The notes below the pieces were generated by a model. The model saw nothing but the letters and a program-made list of their open reading frames with translations. It did not search any database and was not told the origin of the DNA. Shown one piece after another: positions 50,777 through 59,504 of a DNA stretch of 64,000 nucleotides. How positions within the stretch are numbered: position 1 is the stretch's first letter; the number at the start of each line of letters is the position of its first letter. The stretch covers positions 344,341 through 408,340 of the forward strand of contig NZ_QFYR01000004.1 in the NCBI RefSeq assembly GCF_003254705.1. Reading direction: 5' to 3'. Origin of the DNA: Phenylobacterium deserti (lineage in GTDB: Bacteria > Pseudomonadota > Alphaproteobacteria > Caulobacterales > Caulobacteraceae). The position numbers and the translations under genes are program-made.

Positions 50777-53236
50777 TTAGAAGTCGGCTTCCAGGGTGAT
50801 GAAGCCCATCCGCGGCGCCAGCGGGAAGGCTGCATAGCCGCCGGAGTTGCCCGTCACCGCGGCGGTGGAGACACCGGTCTCGTCGGTCAGGTTGGTCACG
50901 TTGACGCTCAGCCGAAGGTTCTTCACTGGACCGTCGCTGAGTTCGAAGCGGTAGCTCGCCTGCAGATCGACCGTGAAGGTGGAGTCCACCGACAGGTCGT
51001 TCAGATAGGTCACATAACGCTTGCCGATGTAGTCGCCGGACAGGGCGGCTTCGAAACGGCCCATGTCGAAGCGCAGGATCGTCTTGTTCATCCAGGTGGG
51101 CGTGAGCGGCACCTGCTTGCCGCTGGTGGCGACGGTGACCGGAGTGGAAACGCCGTTCACCACGGTCGTGCCGCTCTGATAGTCGCTGTCGTACTTCGAC
51201 TTGTTGTACGAGACGGCGTTGTACAGGTGCAGGTGCTCGCCGAAGCTCAGCGTGCCGGCCACGTCGATGCCATCGGTGGTCACGCCGCCGACGTTGGCGA
51301 GGATCGCGGGCGCCGGGTTGATGAAGTTGTACGGCGCGATGTTCAGCAGCCGGTCGCGGAAATTCACGTGATAGACGGTGACCTGGCCGTCTAGGCCGGT
51401 GACGGGTCCCAGGGCCAGGTTGCGGCGCGTACGCAGGCCGGCTTCATAGGTCCAGGACGTTTCCGGATCGACCGTCTCCTTGAAGAGGTCGAAAGCCGAC
51501 TGGGTGCCGAGGCTCCAAGCCGAGAAGCCATAGAACCCGCTGCCCGCGCCGTACGGAATGAACTGGCGCATGTTCTTCTGGACGTTGACGAACACCTGCT
51601 CGTTTTCGGTGGCGTCCCAGAGCAGGCCCGCTTGCGGCAGGAACCACTCGTTGGATTCGATGCTGCCCGTCGGATACTGCACCGGCACCGCCACCGTCGG
51701 CAGGTTGCGCTGATTGACCGGGAACTTGCCGTTGGCGTCCTGGAGGCTCGACTTCACGCCGGCCTGCAGCAGCAGGTTCGGCAGGACGCGCCACTGGTCC
51801 TGAATGTAGAGCTGGATGTCGTTGACGTAGAACTCGGCGGCGTACTGCGTCAGCGCCTTGGGCCCCCGCGGCACGTCATAGGGCGTGAGGTTGTTGTTCG
51901 CCTGGCTCATCGGGTACCAGACGCGGTGCTGCGCCGGCTCGTTGTGCTCGAACCAGACGCCCGCCTCGATTTGATGGCTGCCCAACTGCCATTCGAGGTT
52001 GGACAGCACCCCGCCGCGGTTGATGCGATATTCGGTGGTGCGCACGGCGTTGCCGCTGCCGCCGAAGAGGTTGACGATATTGGTCAGGGTCGCGGTGCTG
52101 GTCGCCGAGCCGACCACCAGGTTCGGATAGTAGGTGGCGAACAGGGCCGGCAGGCCGGCGGTGTTCACCGGGCCGGCGACGATCCCGCGGCCGTAGTTGT
52201 AGTGATAATAGACCGTGTTGGTCCAGGTGAGGTTCTCGGCCAGACGCCACTCGTAACGCAGGTAGGACAGGATGTCCTCGCGTTGGGCGGCGCTGAAGCA
52301 GTTGGAGAAGTTGTTGCCCTCCGCCGGCGGAGGCGTGCCGGGGCCGCCCGTCAGACGGCTCGTGCAAGCCGCCATGTCCGGATAGATGAACGGGCGGGTG
52401 TAGGGCGTGAAGTTCCGCGCCGCCGCCGTCTGGGCGTTGCCGAAGGCGGTGGAGTCTTCGTTCGGCTCAACCTTCTGCTGCCAGTCGGCATAGAAGGTCA
52501 GCGTTCCGTGTGAGTCGTCCCGCACAACCTTCAGGTTGATCTGGTGGCCGCGCTGGTGGCCGTTGAAGTCCCAGGCCTGTTGGTCCTGGTGCAGGTAGGA
52601 GATGTAGCCGCGCCAGCCGCCGGCGAGCTGGCCGGTGTCCACGCGGGCGAAGGTGCGGTTCGCCTCATAGCTGCCGAGCGTCTGGCGCAGGTTGAGGTTC
52701 TGCTCCGCCGACGGCTCGCGGCTGAAGGTTTCGATCGCGCCGCCGAGATTGCTGGTGGAGGCCACGCCCAGCGAGCCCGCGCCCGAGGACAGGCTGACCC
52801 GGGCCACGTTCTCGCTGCTGATCGCGCGCGACACCGACAAGCCGTTGTAGTTGCCGTACTGCTGGTCGCCCAGGGGCACGCCGTCGAGCGTGTAGCCGAG
52901 CTGTTGGGTGGAGAAGCCGTGCACGAACAGCGACAGGTTCTGCTCGTTGTTGCCCCACGGATCCGCAGTCCGGTAGATCACGCCCGGCAGGAACTGGATC
53001 GCCTTCAGCGGGCTGGCGCCCGGCAGGACGCGCTGGATCTGTTCGCTTTCCATGGCCACGGTGGAGCGCGTCTCGTTGACGGCGGTGACCACGACCTCGG
53101 CGACGCCGGTCGGCTCGGGCGGGGCGTCCGCCGCCGCCGGCACGTCGGCCGCATAGGCCTGGGTCGCAAGAAACACGGCAAGCGCCGAGCCGCACCACAG
53201 CCAGGCGCGACGGCCGCTCCAAGAACCACTTTGCAT
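50777..53236 (-). CDS. TonB-dependent receptor next to a Pho-box array
   Basis: 819 aa. A signal peptide ends at TQAYAADV; plug motifs EVVVTAVNETRST, QFLPGVIYRTAD, DGVPLGDQQYGNYNGLS and SSGAGSLGVASTSN follow, and the barrel ends ITLEADF. Four PhoB-like half-sites in tandem lie 52-91 bases upstream of the ATG. Its neighbour on the 5' side is a periplasmic glycerophosphodiester phosphodiesterase, so it may import phospho-compounds. The substrate is inferred. Confidence 0.9.
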   Translation of the reverse strand: MQSGSWSGRRAWLWCGSALAVFLATQAYAADVPAAADAPPEPTGVAEVVVTAVNETRSTVAMESEQIQRVLPGASPLKAIQFLPGVIYRTADPWGNNEQNLSLFVHGFSTQQLGYTLDGVPLGDQQYGNYNGLSVSRAISSENVARVSLSSGAGSLGVASTSNLGGAIETFSREPSAEQNLNLRQTLGSYEANRTFARVDTGQLAGGWRGYISYLHQDQQAWDFNGHQRGHQINLKVVRDDSHGTLTFYADWQQKVEPNEDSTAFGNAQTAAARNFTPYTRPFIYPDMAACTSRLTGGPGTPPPAEGNNFSNCFSAAQREDILSYLRYEWRLAENLTWTNTVYYHYNYGRGIVAGPVNTAGLPALFATYYPNLVVGSATSTATLTNIVNLFGGSGNAVRTTEYRINRGGVLSNLEWQLGSHQIEAGVWFEHNEPAQHRVWYPMSQANNNLTPYDVPRGPKALTQYAAEFYVNDIQLYIQDQWRVLPNLLLQAGVKSSLQDANGKFPVNQRNLPTVAVPVQYPTGSIESNEWFLPQAGLLWDATENEQVFVNVQKNMRQFIPYGAGSGFYGFSAWSLGTQSAFDLFKETVDPETSWTYEAGLRTRRNLALGPVTGLDGQVTVYHVNFRDRLLNIAPYNFINPAPAILANVGGVTTDGIDVAGTLSFGEHLHLYNAVSYNKSKYDSDYQSGTTVVNGVSTPVTVATSGKQVPLTPTWMNKTILRFDMGRFEAALSGDYIGKRYVTYLNDLSVDSTFTVDLQASYRFELSDGPVKNLRLSVNVTNLTDETGVSTAAVTGNSGGYAAFPLAPRMGFITLEADF

Positions 53237-53287
53237 GTCTATCCCCCTCGCCCTGTTCTGCGGGCGGGGGCGGAATAGGCGGACCGG

Positions 53288-53327
53288 GCGACGCTGATGC
53301 GACGGTCCGGCAACGCTATTGCGACAG
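53288..53327 (-). promoter_or_regulatory. Pho-box-like array upstream of the TonB receptor
   Basis: Read on the minus strand: CTGTCGC (53327-53321), GCGTTGC (53316-53310), CCGTCGC (53305-53299), GCGTCGC (53294-53288), each spaced by exactly four bases, an 11-base period. PhoB binds direct repeats of CTGTCAT/C with 11-base spacing. A TATTCC -10 candidate lies about ten bases downstream. Confidence 0.65.
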
Positions 53328-53341
53328 CGCCAGCTGCCCCC

Positions 53342-54439
53342 CTACTGCGCGAGAAAATCGCGGCGTGCGCTGACGGCGGCGGCCGGAAAGTCGCTGAACA
53401 CCCCATCCACGCCGAGGCGGAAAAAGGTCAGGTACTCGCTCTTCCAGTCTCCTGGCGCGGACGGATTCGCCGATTCGCCGGCCCGCAGCTCCACGGGGAG
53501 GAACAGGTTCTCGCTGCGGAAGGTGTAGGGGTGGACGAACAGACCGGCGGCATGGGCGTCCTCCACCAGGCGCGTCGGCGCCTGCGAACGTCCCGCCGCG
53601 TCGCGCGGCACGATCAGTTGCTTGTCCGGTCCAATGCCGTCTGCGAAGCCGGCGATCTCGCGCAGGGCGCCCGCCCGTGTGAAATCGGCGTAGGTGCGCT
53701 CGTCCCCCGTCTGTCGGCTGTCCGGCGGCGCTCCGGCCGGAGCCATCAGGAACACGGTCCGCACCGGCGCCAGCGCCCGCACGTTGCGCAACGCGCTGGG
53801 CTCGAAGCTCTCGACGATGAACGGAGCCGATCGGCTCGCCAGCCCCGCCTCTTTCAGAACTGCGACTAGGCGCGGCTCCAGCGGCAGGCCGATCCCCGCG
53901 AAGTAGCTCGGATGTTTGAGCTCGGCGTAGACGCCCACCTGGCGCCCCGCCTTGCGTCCCTCGTTCCGGGCGAGTGCGATGATCTCGCGCAAGGTCAGCA
54001 GGGGCTCCTGCCCATCGAACGCCGCATTGCCGGCGCGCAGCTGCGGCAGACGCTCGCGGGCGCGCAGGGTCCGCAGCTCGGCCAAGGTGAAGTCCTCGGT
54101 GAACCAGCCTTCGATGCGTCGACCATCGATGGTCTTGGTTGTCCGGCGGCTGGCGAACTCGGGGCGGGCGGCGACGTCCGTGGTGGCGCTGATCTCGTTT
54201 TCGTGGCGCGCCACCAGCTCGCCGTCCTTGGTGGCGACCAGATCCGGCTCGATGAAGTCGGCGCCTTGGGCGATGGCCAGGCGGTAGCTGGCGGCCGTGT
54301 GCTCCGGACGCTCCCCCGAAGCGCCGCGGTGGGCGATCACGAGCGGCGGCTTGCGGGCCTCCGCCGCCTGAAGCGCTAGCGGCAGGACGGCCAGCGCAGC
54401 CGCGGCCACGACGGATCGGCGCAGGACGCGCAGGCTCAT
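53342..54439 (-). CDS. glpQ: Periplasmic glycerophosphodiester phosphodiesterase
   Basis: 365 aa. The signal peptide ends near LQAAEARK. The GDPD fold begins VIAHRGASGERPEHTAASY (catalytic His-Arg and Glu), then GADFIEPDLVATKDGELVARHE (metal-binding Glu, Asp, His) and YAELKHP. It cleaves glycerophosphodiesters to glycerol-3-phosphate and an alcohol. It follows the PhnD-type gene by ten bases with an AGGAG ribosome site over the previous stop, so they form one operon. Confidence 0.92.
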   Translation of the reverse strand: MSLRVLRRSVVAAAALAVLPLALQAAEARKPPLVIAHRGASGERPEHTAASYRLAIAQGADFIEPDLVATKDGELVARHENEISATTDVAARPEFASRRTTKTIDGRRIEGWFTEDFTLAELRTLRARERLPQLRAGNAAFDGQEPLLTLREIIALARNEGRKAGRQVGVYAELKHPSYFAGIGLPLEPRLVAVLKEAGLASRSAPFIVESFEPSALRNVRALAPVRTVFLMAPAGAPPDSRQTGDERTYADFTRAGALREIAGFADGIGPDKQLIVPRDAAGRSQAPTRLVEDAHAAGLFVHPYTFRSENLFLPVELRAGESANPSAPGDWKSEYLTFFRLGVDGVFSDFPAAAVSARRDFLAQ

Positions 54440-54449
54440 GCAGAAGCTC

Positions 54450-55457
54450 CTAGTTGGAGGATGCGGTCAGCGCCGCACGCTGGGCGGCGATGTCTGTCAG
54501 GGCCTGGCCCGCCGCCGCCTCGCCGGCGGCGTCGCCGCTGTTGCGCGCTGCGATCAGCTGTTGGGTAGCTTCCATTTCGCGAACGGGCAGAAGGTGACGG
54601 TCGTCCGCCCTGCGGAACGGGCCAACTTGGATGCGGGCGAGCACGGCCCGCTGCCGCGCCGCCTCGGGCGTGTCGCCCACGCCGTAGGTCAGCAGGAAGT
54701 CCAGCACCTTGGCCTTCATCTTCGGGTCGAGGTCCTTTCGCCAGACCAGCGGGTCCTCGGGGATGGTCGGCGAGCGCCAGATGATCTCGATGTTGGCCAA
54801 GGTCCGTTCGGACGAGGGGCTGCCCACCGCGCGCAGGCGACGGATGGAGTTGGTGTTGTTGGTGGCGGCGTCCAGCACGCCGGCTCCGACGCTGTAGAGA
54901 TTGGCCTCGTGGTTCGCCGAGCGCACGGTCGCGAAACATTCCGTCGGCGTCTTGCCCCGGGGCGAGAACAGGTAGGTCAGCGGCGCCAGCGTGCCGGAGG
55001 TGGACTTGGCGTCGCCCATCCCGAAGTCGTAGCGCCGATCGCAGGACAGGAGCTGGTCGAGCGTCAGGCCCGAGCCCTTCCGGACGATGATCACCGACTG
55101 GTAGCCGTCCGCGCCATCCGGCTTGGTGGTGCGCGCGAAGACCTCGCCGCCGGCTCGTCGCACGGCTTCAAGTCCCGACTGATTGGTGAACCAGCCGAGG
55201 TCGGTCTGCTTGAAGCGCATCGCCTCGATGGCGGTGGTGTAGTTGCTGCCGAAGAACGGCTCCACCCGAATGCCAGTGGCCTTTTCCATGTCGGCCAGAA
55301 ACGGCCCCCACTCCTGGCTCTGAGTTTGGGCGTTCTCCGTGGAGACGATCGAGAAGTGGAGGACGGGAGCTGCGGCCTCAGGTTGGGCCTCCCCGCAGCC
55401 TGCCAGAACGGCCGCCGCCAGCGCCAGGCCGACCGCCCGGACAATACGTCTGCTCAT
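54450..55457 (-). CDS. PhnD-type phosphate/phosphonate-binding lipoprotein
   Basis: 335 aa from the ATG at 55457. Lipobox LAGCGE (Cys about 21). It resembles ABC-type phosphonate/phosphite binding proteins ([79 protein letters not shown]). No permease or ATPase gene is near. The C-terminal tail (about 290-335) is helical. An ATG at 55472 is an alternative, but a Pho box at 55497-55514 puts the RNA start too close to it. Confidence 0.85.
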   Translation of the reverse strand: MSRRIVRAVGLALAAAVLAGCGEAQPEAAAPVLHFSIVSTENAQTQSQEWGPFLADMEKATGIRVEPFFGSNYTTAIEAMRFKQTDLGWFTNQSGLEAVRRAGGEVFARTTKPDGADGYQSVIIVRKGSGLTLDQLLSCDRRYDFGMGDAKSTSGTLAPLTYLFSPRGKTPTECFATVRSANHEANLYSVGAGVLDAATNNTNSIRRLRAVGSPSSERTLANIEIIWRSPTIPEDPLVWRKDLDPKMKAKVLDFLLTYGVGDTPEAARQRAVLARIQVGPFRRADDRHLLPVREMEATQQLIAARNSGDAAGEAAAGQALTDIAAQRAALTASSN

Positions 55458-55496
55458 CAAGGCGCAATCCATGCGCGCTGCGCCTAAGCTGAAGCC

Positions 55497-55514
55497 ATGA
55501 CAAGGCCATGACGA
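55497..55514 (-). promoter_or_regulatory. Pho box of the phnD-glpQ operon
   Basis: On the minus strand TCGTCAT-GGCC-TTGTCAT: two 7-mers with a four-base spacer, 11-base period, matching the PhoB box CTGTCAT-N4-CTGTCAT at 12 of 14 positions. It lies 40 bases upstream of the start codon. Confidence 0.65.
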
Positions 55515-55581
55515 CGGCAGGCTGGCCGACCGGGCGGCGGGCGAGCGCCGCTTCGCCCGACGTCCTGCAAGCCGACGGAGC

Positions 55582-56823
55582 TCAGCCGCTCTGCGTCTCG
55601 CCGGTCGCCCGTTCCACAGCGAACGCGGCCGAAAAGCCATGGATGACGGTCGAGACCAGGATCGCAAAGGCGGTGATGGCCCAAAGCTGCGCCTCGTTGG
55701 CCAGCTCCATGTGGCTGCCGGCGTAGCTCAGGTAGTAGACCGAGCCGACGCCCCGCACGCCGTAGAAGGCCACCACGAGGCGCTCAGGCCTCCGCAGCCT
55801 CGTTCCGGCGAGCGACAACAGCCCGACGACTGGGCGTATGCCGAAGATCAGCGCCAGCCCGATCAGAGCGCTCACGAGATCAAGGTTGCTCATCAGGGCG
55901 GGCATGGCGGCGCCGAGCCCAACCAGCAGGATCGCCGTCAGGGCATGTTCGACGGCTTCGGAGAAGTCATGCAGCCGACGGTGAAACGCGTGGTCGGATT
56001 CCACCCGTCGCAGGGTCACGCCCGAGACAAAGGCGGCGATGAATCCGTACCCTTCCGCCAGCTCCGTCAGCCCGTACGCAACGAAGACCCCCGCAAGGGC
56101 GAAGACGCCGGCCTCGGTCTTCGCCAAGGCGTTGTCGCGGGGAAATCGGAACAGCACCTGCCCAAGGAGCCAGCCTATGCCGGCCCCGCAGGCGGCGCCG
56201 ACCACGATCCGGTAAGCCACGTCTCGGACCGCCCAGGTTGCGAACAGGTCAGGTGTGAGGCTCGCGGCGGCCGCCACGGCCAAACTCAGGTGCACGAACG
56301 GGAAGGCCAGTCCGTCATTGAGACCCGCCTCGGTCGTGAGGGTGAAACGCACGGGATGCTCGCCGCCCTCCGTGGGGCGGCCGACCTGAACATCACCCGC
56401 CAGCACCGGGTCGGTCGGGGAAAGCACCGATCCGAGCAGCAGCGCGCCGGCGATCGTCATGCCGGCGACCTGCCAACCCAATGCAGCGATCCCAAGGATG
56501 GTCAGCGGCATGGCCAAGGCCAGGAGACGCACGGTCGGCCCCCAACGGGACAGATCGCCCACGCGATCGATCCGCAGACCCACGCCGAACAGCCCGGCGA
56601 TGACGCACAGTTCGCTGACGATTTCCCACGGTTTGGGCGTCGCGATGGGGCTGATGGCTTCCGGCAGGTCCGGGATCCAGCCGAACAGCAGCCAGCCTAA
56701 TCCGATGAGCAAGGCGGACGCGGCGGGTTCGCGCCCGGAGAAGAACCTTGGGAGCCAATAGGCGAGGATGATGGCGAGCCCCAGCGCGGCAAGCAGCACG
56801 TGATAACTGGAGAACTCGTACAA
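55582..56823 (-). CDS. CPA1-family sodium:proton antiporter
   Basis: 413 aa from a TTG at 56823 with GGAG seven bases upstream. About 12 spans; [37 protein letters not shown] (NhaP/NHE 'ND' pair) and [16 protein letters not shown] are family signatures. It exchanges Na+ or K+ for H+ across the inner membrane. Apparently a single gene. Confidence 0.88.
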   Translation of the reverse strand: MYEFSSYHVLLAALGLAIILAYWLPRFFSGREPAASALLIGLGWLLFGWIPDLPEAISPIATPKPWEIVSELCVIAGLFGVGLRIDRVGDLSRWGPTVRLLALAMPLTILGIAALGWQVAGMTIAGALLLGSVLSPTDPVLAGDVQVGRPTEGGEHPVRFTLTTEAGLNDGLAFPFVHLSLAVAAAASLTPDLFATWAVRDVAYRIVVGAACGAGIGWLLGQVLFRFPRDNALAKTEAGVFALAGVFVAYGLTELAEGYGFIAAFVSGVTLRRVESDHAFHRRLHDFSEAVEHALTAILLVGLGAAMPALMSNLDLVSALIGLALIFGIRPVVGLLSLAGTRLRRPERLVVAFYGVRGVGSVYYLSYAGSHMELANEAQLWAITAFAILVSTVIHGFSAAFAVERATGETQSG

Positions 56824-56915
56824 GCATCGGCTCCACTTCAGACCTCAAGCGCGCAACGCTCCCGTCGGTTCTGCGAATGTCCGCCACACGTCGGAATCGA
56901 GGTGCGCCCAGGCGG

Positions 56916-57000
56916 CGCCTGATCGACGATCGTCTGCAGGGCCTTGCCGGTGTCGCCGACCAGCTCGACGCCCTTGCCCAACCGGTGAAAGCCCCGGATT
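56916..57000 (-). pseudogene. Fragment resembling a chemoreceptor signalling domain
   Basis: One minus-strand frame reads GKGVELVGDTGKALQTIVDQ, which resembles the sequence after the hairpin tip in methyl-accepting chemotaxis proteins (GVxLVxETGxALxxIV). There is no start, and the similarity stops within about 25 codons. It lies in the gap before the TonB receptor (56824-57063), probably a relic of a deleted MCP gene. Confidence 0.4.
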
Positions 57001-57063
57001 CGACATGTCGGAGCGATGTGCTAAGCGCAGCCGCAAGCCGGGGGGCTTGGGGACGAGGGCTGG

Positions 57064-59001
57064 ATGCGGCTTCCGGGGTTGGATGCGTGTGGCGCGGGCC
57101 GTTCCGCCGCGATCGGCATGGTTGCGGCCTTCTTTATCGCGGCGCCTGCTGTGGCGGCCGAGGTCGTGGACACGGCGCAACAAGCGAACGAGCTGTCGAA
57201 TCTCAGCCTGGATGAACTTGCCCAGATCCGGGTGACCTCTGTCTCCAAGCGTCCTGAAGGCCTGAACACTGCGGCGTCTTCGGTCTATGTGATCACCCCC
57301 GACGCGGTCAGGAACGTCGGCGCGCAGACCCTGCCTGAGGCCCTGCGCCTGGCTCCCAACCTTGAAGTGATGCGGATCGACGCGCTCGATTACTCGATCA
57401 CGGCGCGCGGCTTCGCGGGTTTCGAGTCGGCCAACAAGCTGCTCGTGCTGATGGACGGCCGCAGCCTTTATACGCCGCTCTTCTCCGGGGTTGATTGGGA
57501 CCAGCACCATCTGGTGCTGGACGACCTTGACCGCATCGAGGTGATCAGCGGCCCTGCCGGAACGCTCTGGGGCGCGAACGCCGTCAACGGCGTGGTCAGC
57601 GTAACGACCCGAAGTGCTTTCGAGACCCGCGGCTTGCTGGCCGCCGGCTCGGTGGGAACGCTGGACAGCGACGTGCGGGTGCGCGCCGGCGGAAGCCTCG
57701 GCGCCCACGGTGCGGGCCGGATCTACGCCACCGCCTTCAGCCGAGGCGACCTAGACCGCGCCGACGGATCCAGCGCCAACGACGGCTGGGAGGGCTGGCA
57801 GACGGGCTTCCGGACCGACTGGCTGCTCGGCGCCCATACCCTCACGCTGCAGGGCGACTTGCAGGACGCGGACATCGACCAGAGCCTGGGCTTCGGCGCA
57901 GGCTATGTGCGCGGCGGAAACGTTCTGGGGCGCTGGCGCGCCCCCGTCCTTGGAGGCGCCTTCGAGCTCCAGGGCTACTACGACCAGATTGAACGGCAAG
58001 CCCGCGGCATTCACGACGAACTGCGGGTCTGGTCCGTGGACGCTCAGCACGCCTTTGATCTCGGCCGCCATGCGGTGGTCGTGGGCGCGGGCTACCGGAT
58101 CACCAAGGACGAGTTCCGGACGGTTACCGAGCCCCAGCTGCTCTCGCCGCCGCGTCGGCAGGTCGACATCGGCAACGTCTTCCTGCAGGACCATGTGGCG
58201 CTCACCGACGCCCTGGACCTCACGCTTGGCGTCAAGCTCGAGACGAACGACTACACCAAGGCCGAATGGATGCCGAGCGCCCGCCTTGGCTGGCGGATCT
58301 CGGATCGGCAGTTCGTCTGGGCTGCGGCCTCGCGCGCCATCCGCAACCCCTCGCGGATCGAGCGGGACTTCACCATCGCGGGCCTCGTCGAGCCCGGGCT
58401 GATGGGATCTGAGAAGTTGATCGCCTATGAAGCGGGTTATCGGGGCCGCTTCACCGAAGCCGCCACCCTGTCGGTGACGGCCTACCTGCACGACTACGAC
58501 GAACTGCGCACCAACGAGTTCGTGCCGGGCCGCAACCCGCCGATCTTTGTCGGCAACACCATGGAGGGGCGCACCTGGGGTATCGAGGCATGGACCGAGG
58601 CTGAGCTCACCCCCTGGTGGCGACTGAACCTGGGCGGCTCCATCCTGCGCAAGGACTTCGACCTAAAGCCGGGCAGCCTTGATGTTGCGGCTTTCGAGGC
58701 CGCCGGCGCCGATCCCAGCTATTGGCTGAAAGCGGGCTCGACGTTCCGCCTGGCTGAGGCCGTCGACCTGACGGTTACAGGTCGCCTCTATGACGACGCT
58801 CCTCGCCTGGGCGCATCCGGCTATGTCGGCGTGGATGCGTATGCAGAGGCGAATGTTCGCCTCGCCTGGCGCGTCAGCGACAGGGTGGAACTGGCGGTGG
58901 TCGGACGCGACCTGCTTCATGAGCGGCACGCCGAAGCCACCGAGCAGCGTCGCTCGGAGGTCCCCCGCAGCGTCTATCTGAGCGTTCGCTGGACGCGCTG
59001 A
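57064..59001 (+). CDS. TonB-dependent receptor of the YfiR-kinase operon
   Basis: 645 aa. The signal ends at APAVAAEV. A short N-terminal stretch, ELSNLSLDELAQIRVTSVSKRPE, leads into the plug (VYVITPDAVRNVGAQTLPEAL, ITARGFAGFESANKLLVLMDG, GPAGTLWGANAVNGVVSV), then a barrel that ends YLSVRWTR, without the usual terminal Phe. The Leu-rich stretch before the plug is typical of receptors next to YfiR/DUF4154 genes. Its stop overlaps the yfiR ATG by one base. Confidence 0.9.
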   Translation: MRLPGLDACGAGRSAAIGMVAAFFIAAPAVAAEVVDTAQQANELSNLSLDELAQIRVTSVSKRPEGLNTAASSVYVITPDAVRNVGAQTLPEALRLAPNLEVMRIDALDYSITARGFAGFESANKLLVLMDGRSLYTPLFSGVDWDQHHLVLDDLDRIEVISGPAGTLWGANAVNGVVSVTTRSAFETRGLLAAGSVGTLDSDVRVRAGGSLGAHGAGRIYATAFSRGDLDRADGSSANDGWEGWQTGFRTDWLLGAHTLTLQGDLQDADIDQSLGFGAGYVRGGNVLGRWRAPVLGGAFELQGYYDQIERQARGIHDELRVWSVDAQHAFDLGRHAVVVGAGYRITKDEFRTVTEPQLLSPPRRQVDIGNVFLQDHVALTDALDLTLGVKLETNDYTKAEWMPSARLGWRISDRQFVWAAASRAIRNPSRIERDFTIAGLVEPGLMGSEKLIAYEAGYRGRFTEAATLSVTAYLHDYDELRTNEFVPGRNPPIFVGNTMEGRTWGIEAWTEAELTPWWRLNLGGSILRKDFDLKPGSLDVAAFEAAGADPSYWLKAGSTFRLAEAVDLTVTGRLYDDAPRLGASGYVGVDAYAEANVRLAWRVSDRVELAVVGRDLLHERHAEATEQRRSEVPRSVYLSVRWTR

Positions 59002-59504
59002 TGCGAGCCAAGGCGCTCCTTGTACGATTGATGGCGTTCGCACTGGCTGCGGGCGGCGCCGCGCCGGCCGGAGCCCAGCCTTCGGACGCAGCGATCAAGG
59101 CCGCCTTCATCACCAAGTTCCCCGCCTTCGTTCAGGGACTGCCGGATGGCGCACCGCTCAACGTCTGCATCGTAGGCCCGGATAGCTTCGGCTCCGCCAT
59201 CGAGCGAAGCGCCGCCGTGCGCGTGGTGGTCCGTCGTCTCGCGGTGGTCACGCCGACCTCTGGCTGCCACGTCGTCTACGCGACGGGCGGCGCCCGCCAG
59301 TCGGTCCGCGATGCGCTGGCGATTGTCGCGGGAGCTCCGGTTCTGACCATCACCGATGGCGGGGCCGGCCCCACGCGCGGCATGATCCACTTCGTTGTCG
59401 CAGGCGAGCGGGTGCGCTTCCACGTCGACACCCTTCAGGCGAGCCGCAGCCATCTGCAGCTCAGCTCCAAGCTCCTCGCCCTCGCCCTTTCGGTACGCCA
59501 ATGA
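59001..59504 (+). CDS. YfiR family periplasmic protein (DUF4154)
   Basis: 167 aa. The signal peptide ends at AGAQPSD. AIKAAFITKFPAFVQ, LNVCIVGPDSFG and GGAGPTRGMIHFVVAGERVRFHVD are family blocks, and [10 protein letters not shown] ends it. Two cysteines (NVCIVG, SGCHVV) may pair. In Pseudomonas YfiR represses the diguanylate cyclase YfiN by binding its periplasmic part. Here the partner gene, overlapping by four bases (ATGA), is a histidine kinase. Confidence 0.88.
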   Translation: MRAKALLVRLMAFALAAGGAAPAGAQPSDAAIKAAFITKFPAFVQGLPDGAPLNVCIVGPDSFGSAIERSAAVRVVVRRLAVVTPTSGCHVVYATGGARQSVRDALAIVAGAPVLTITDGGAGPTRGMIHFVVAGERVRFHVDTLQASRSHLQLSSKLLALALSVRQ

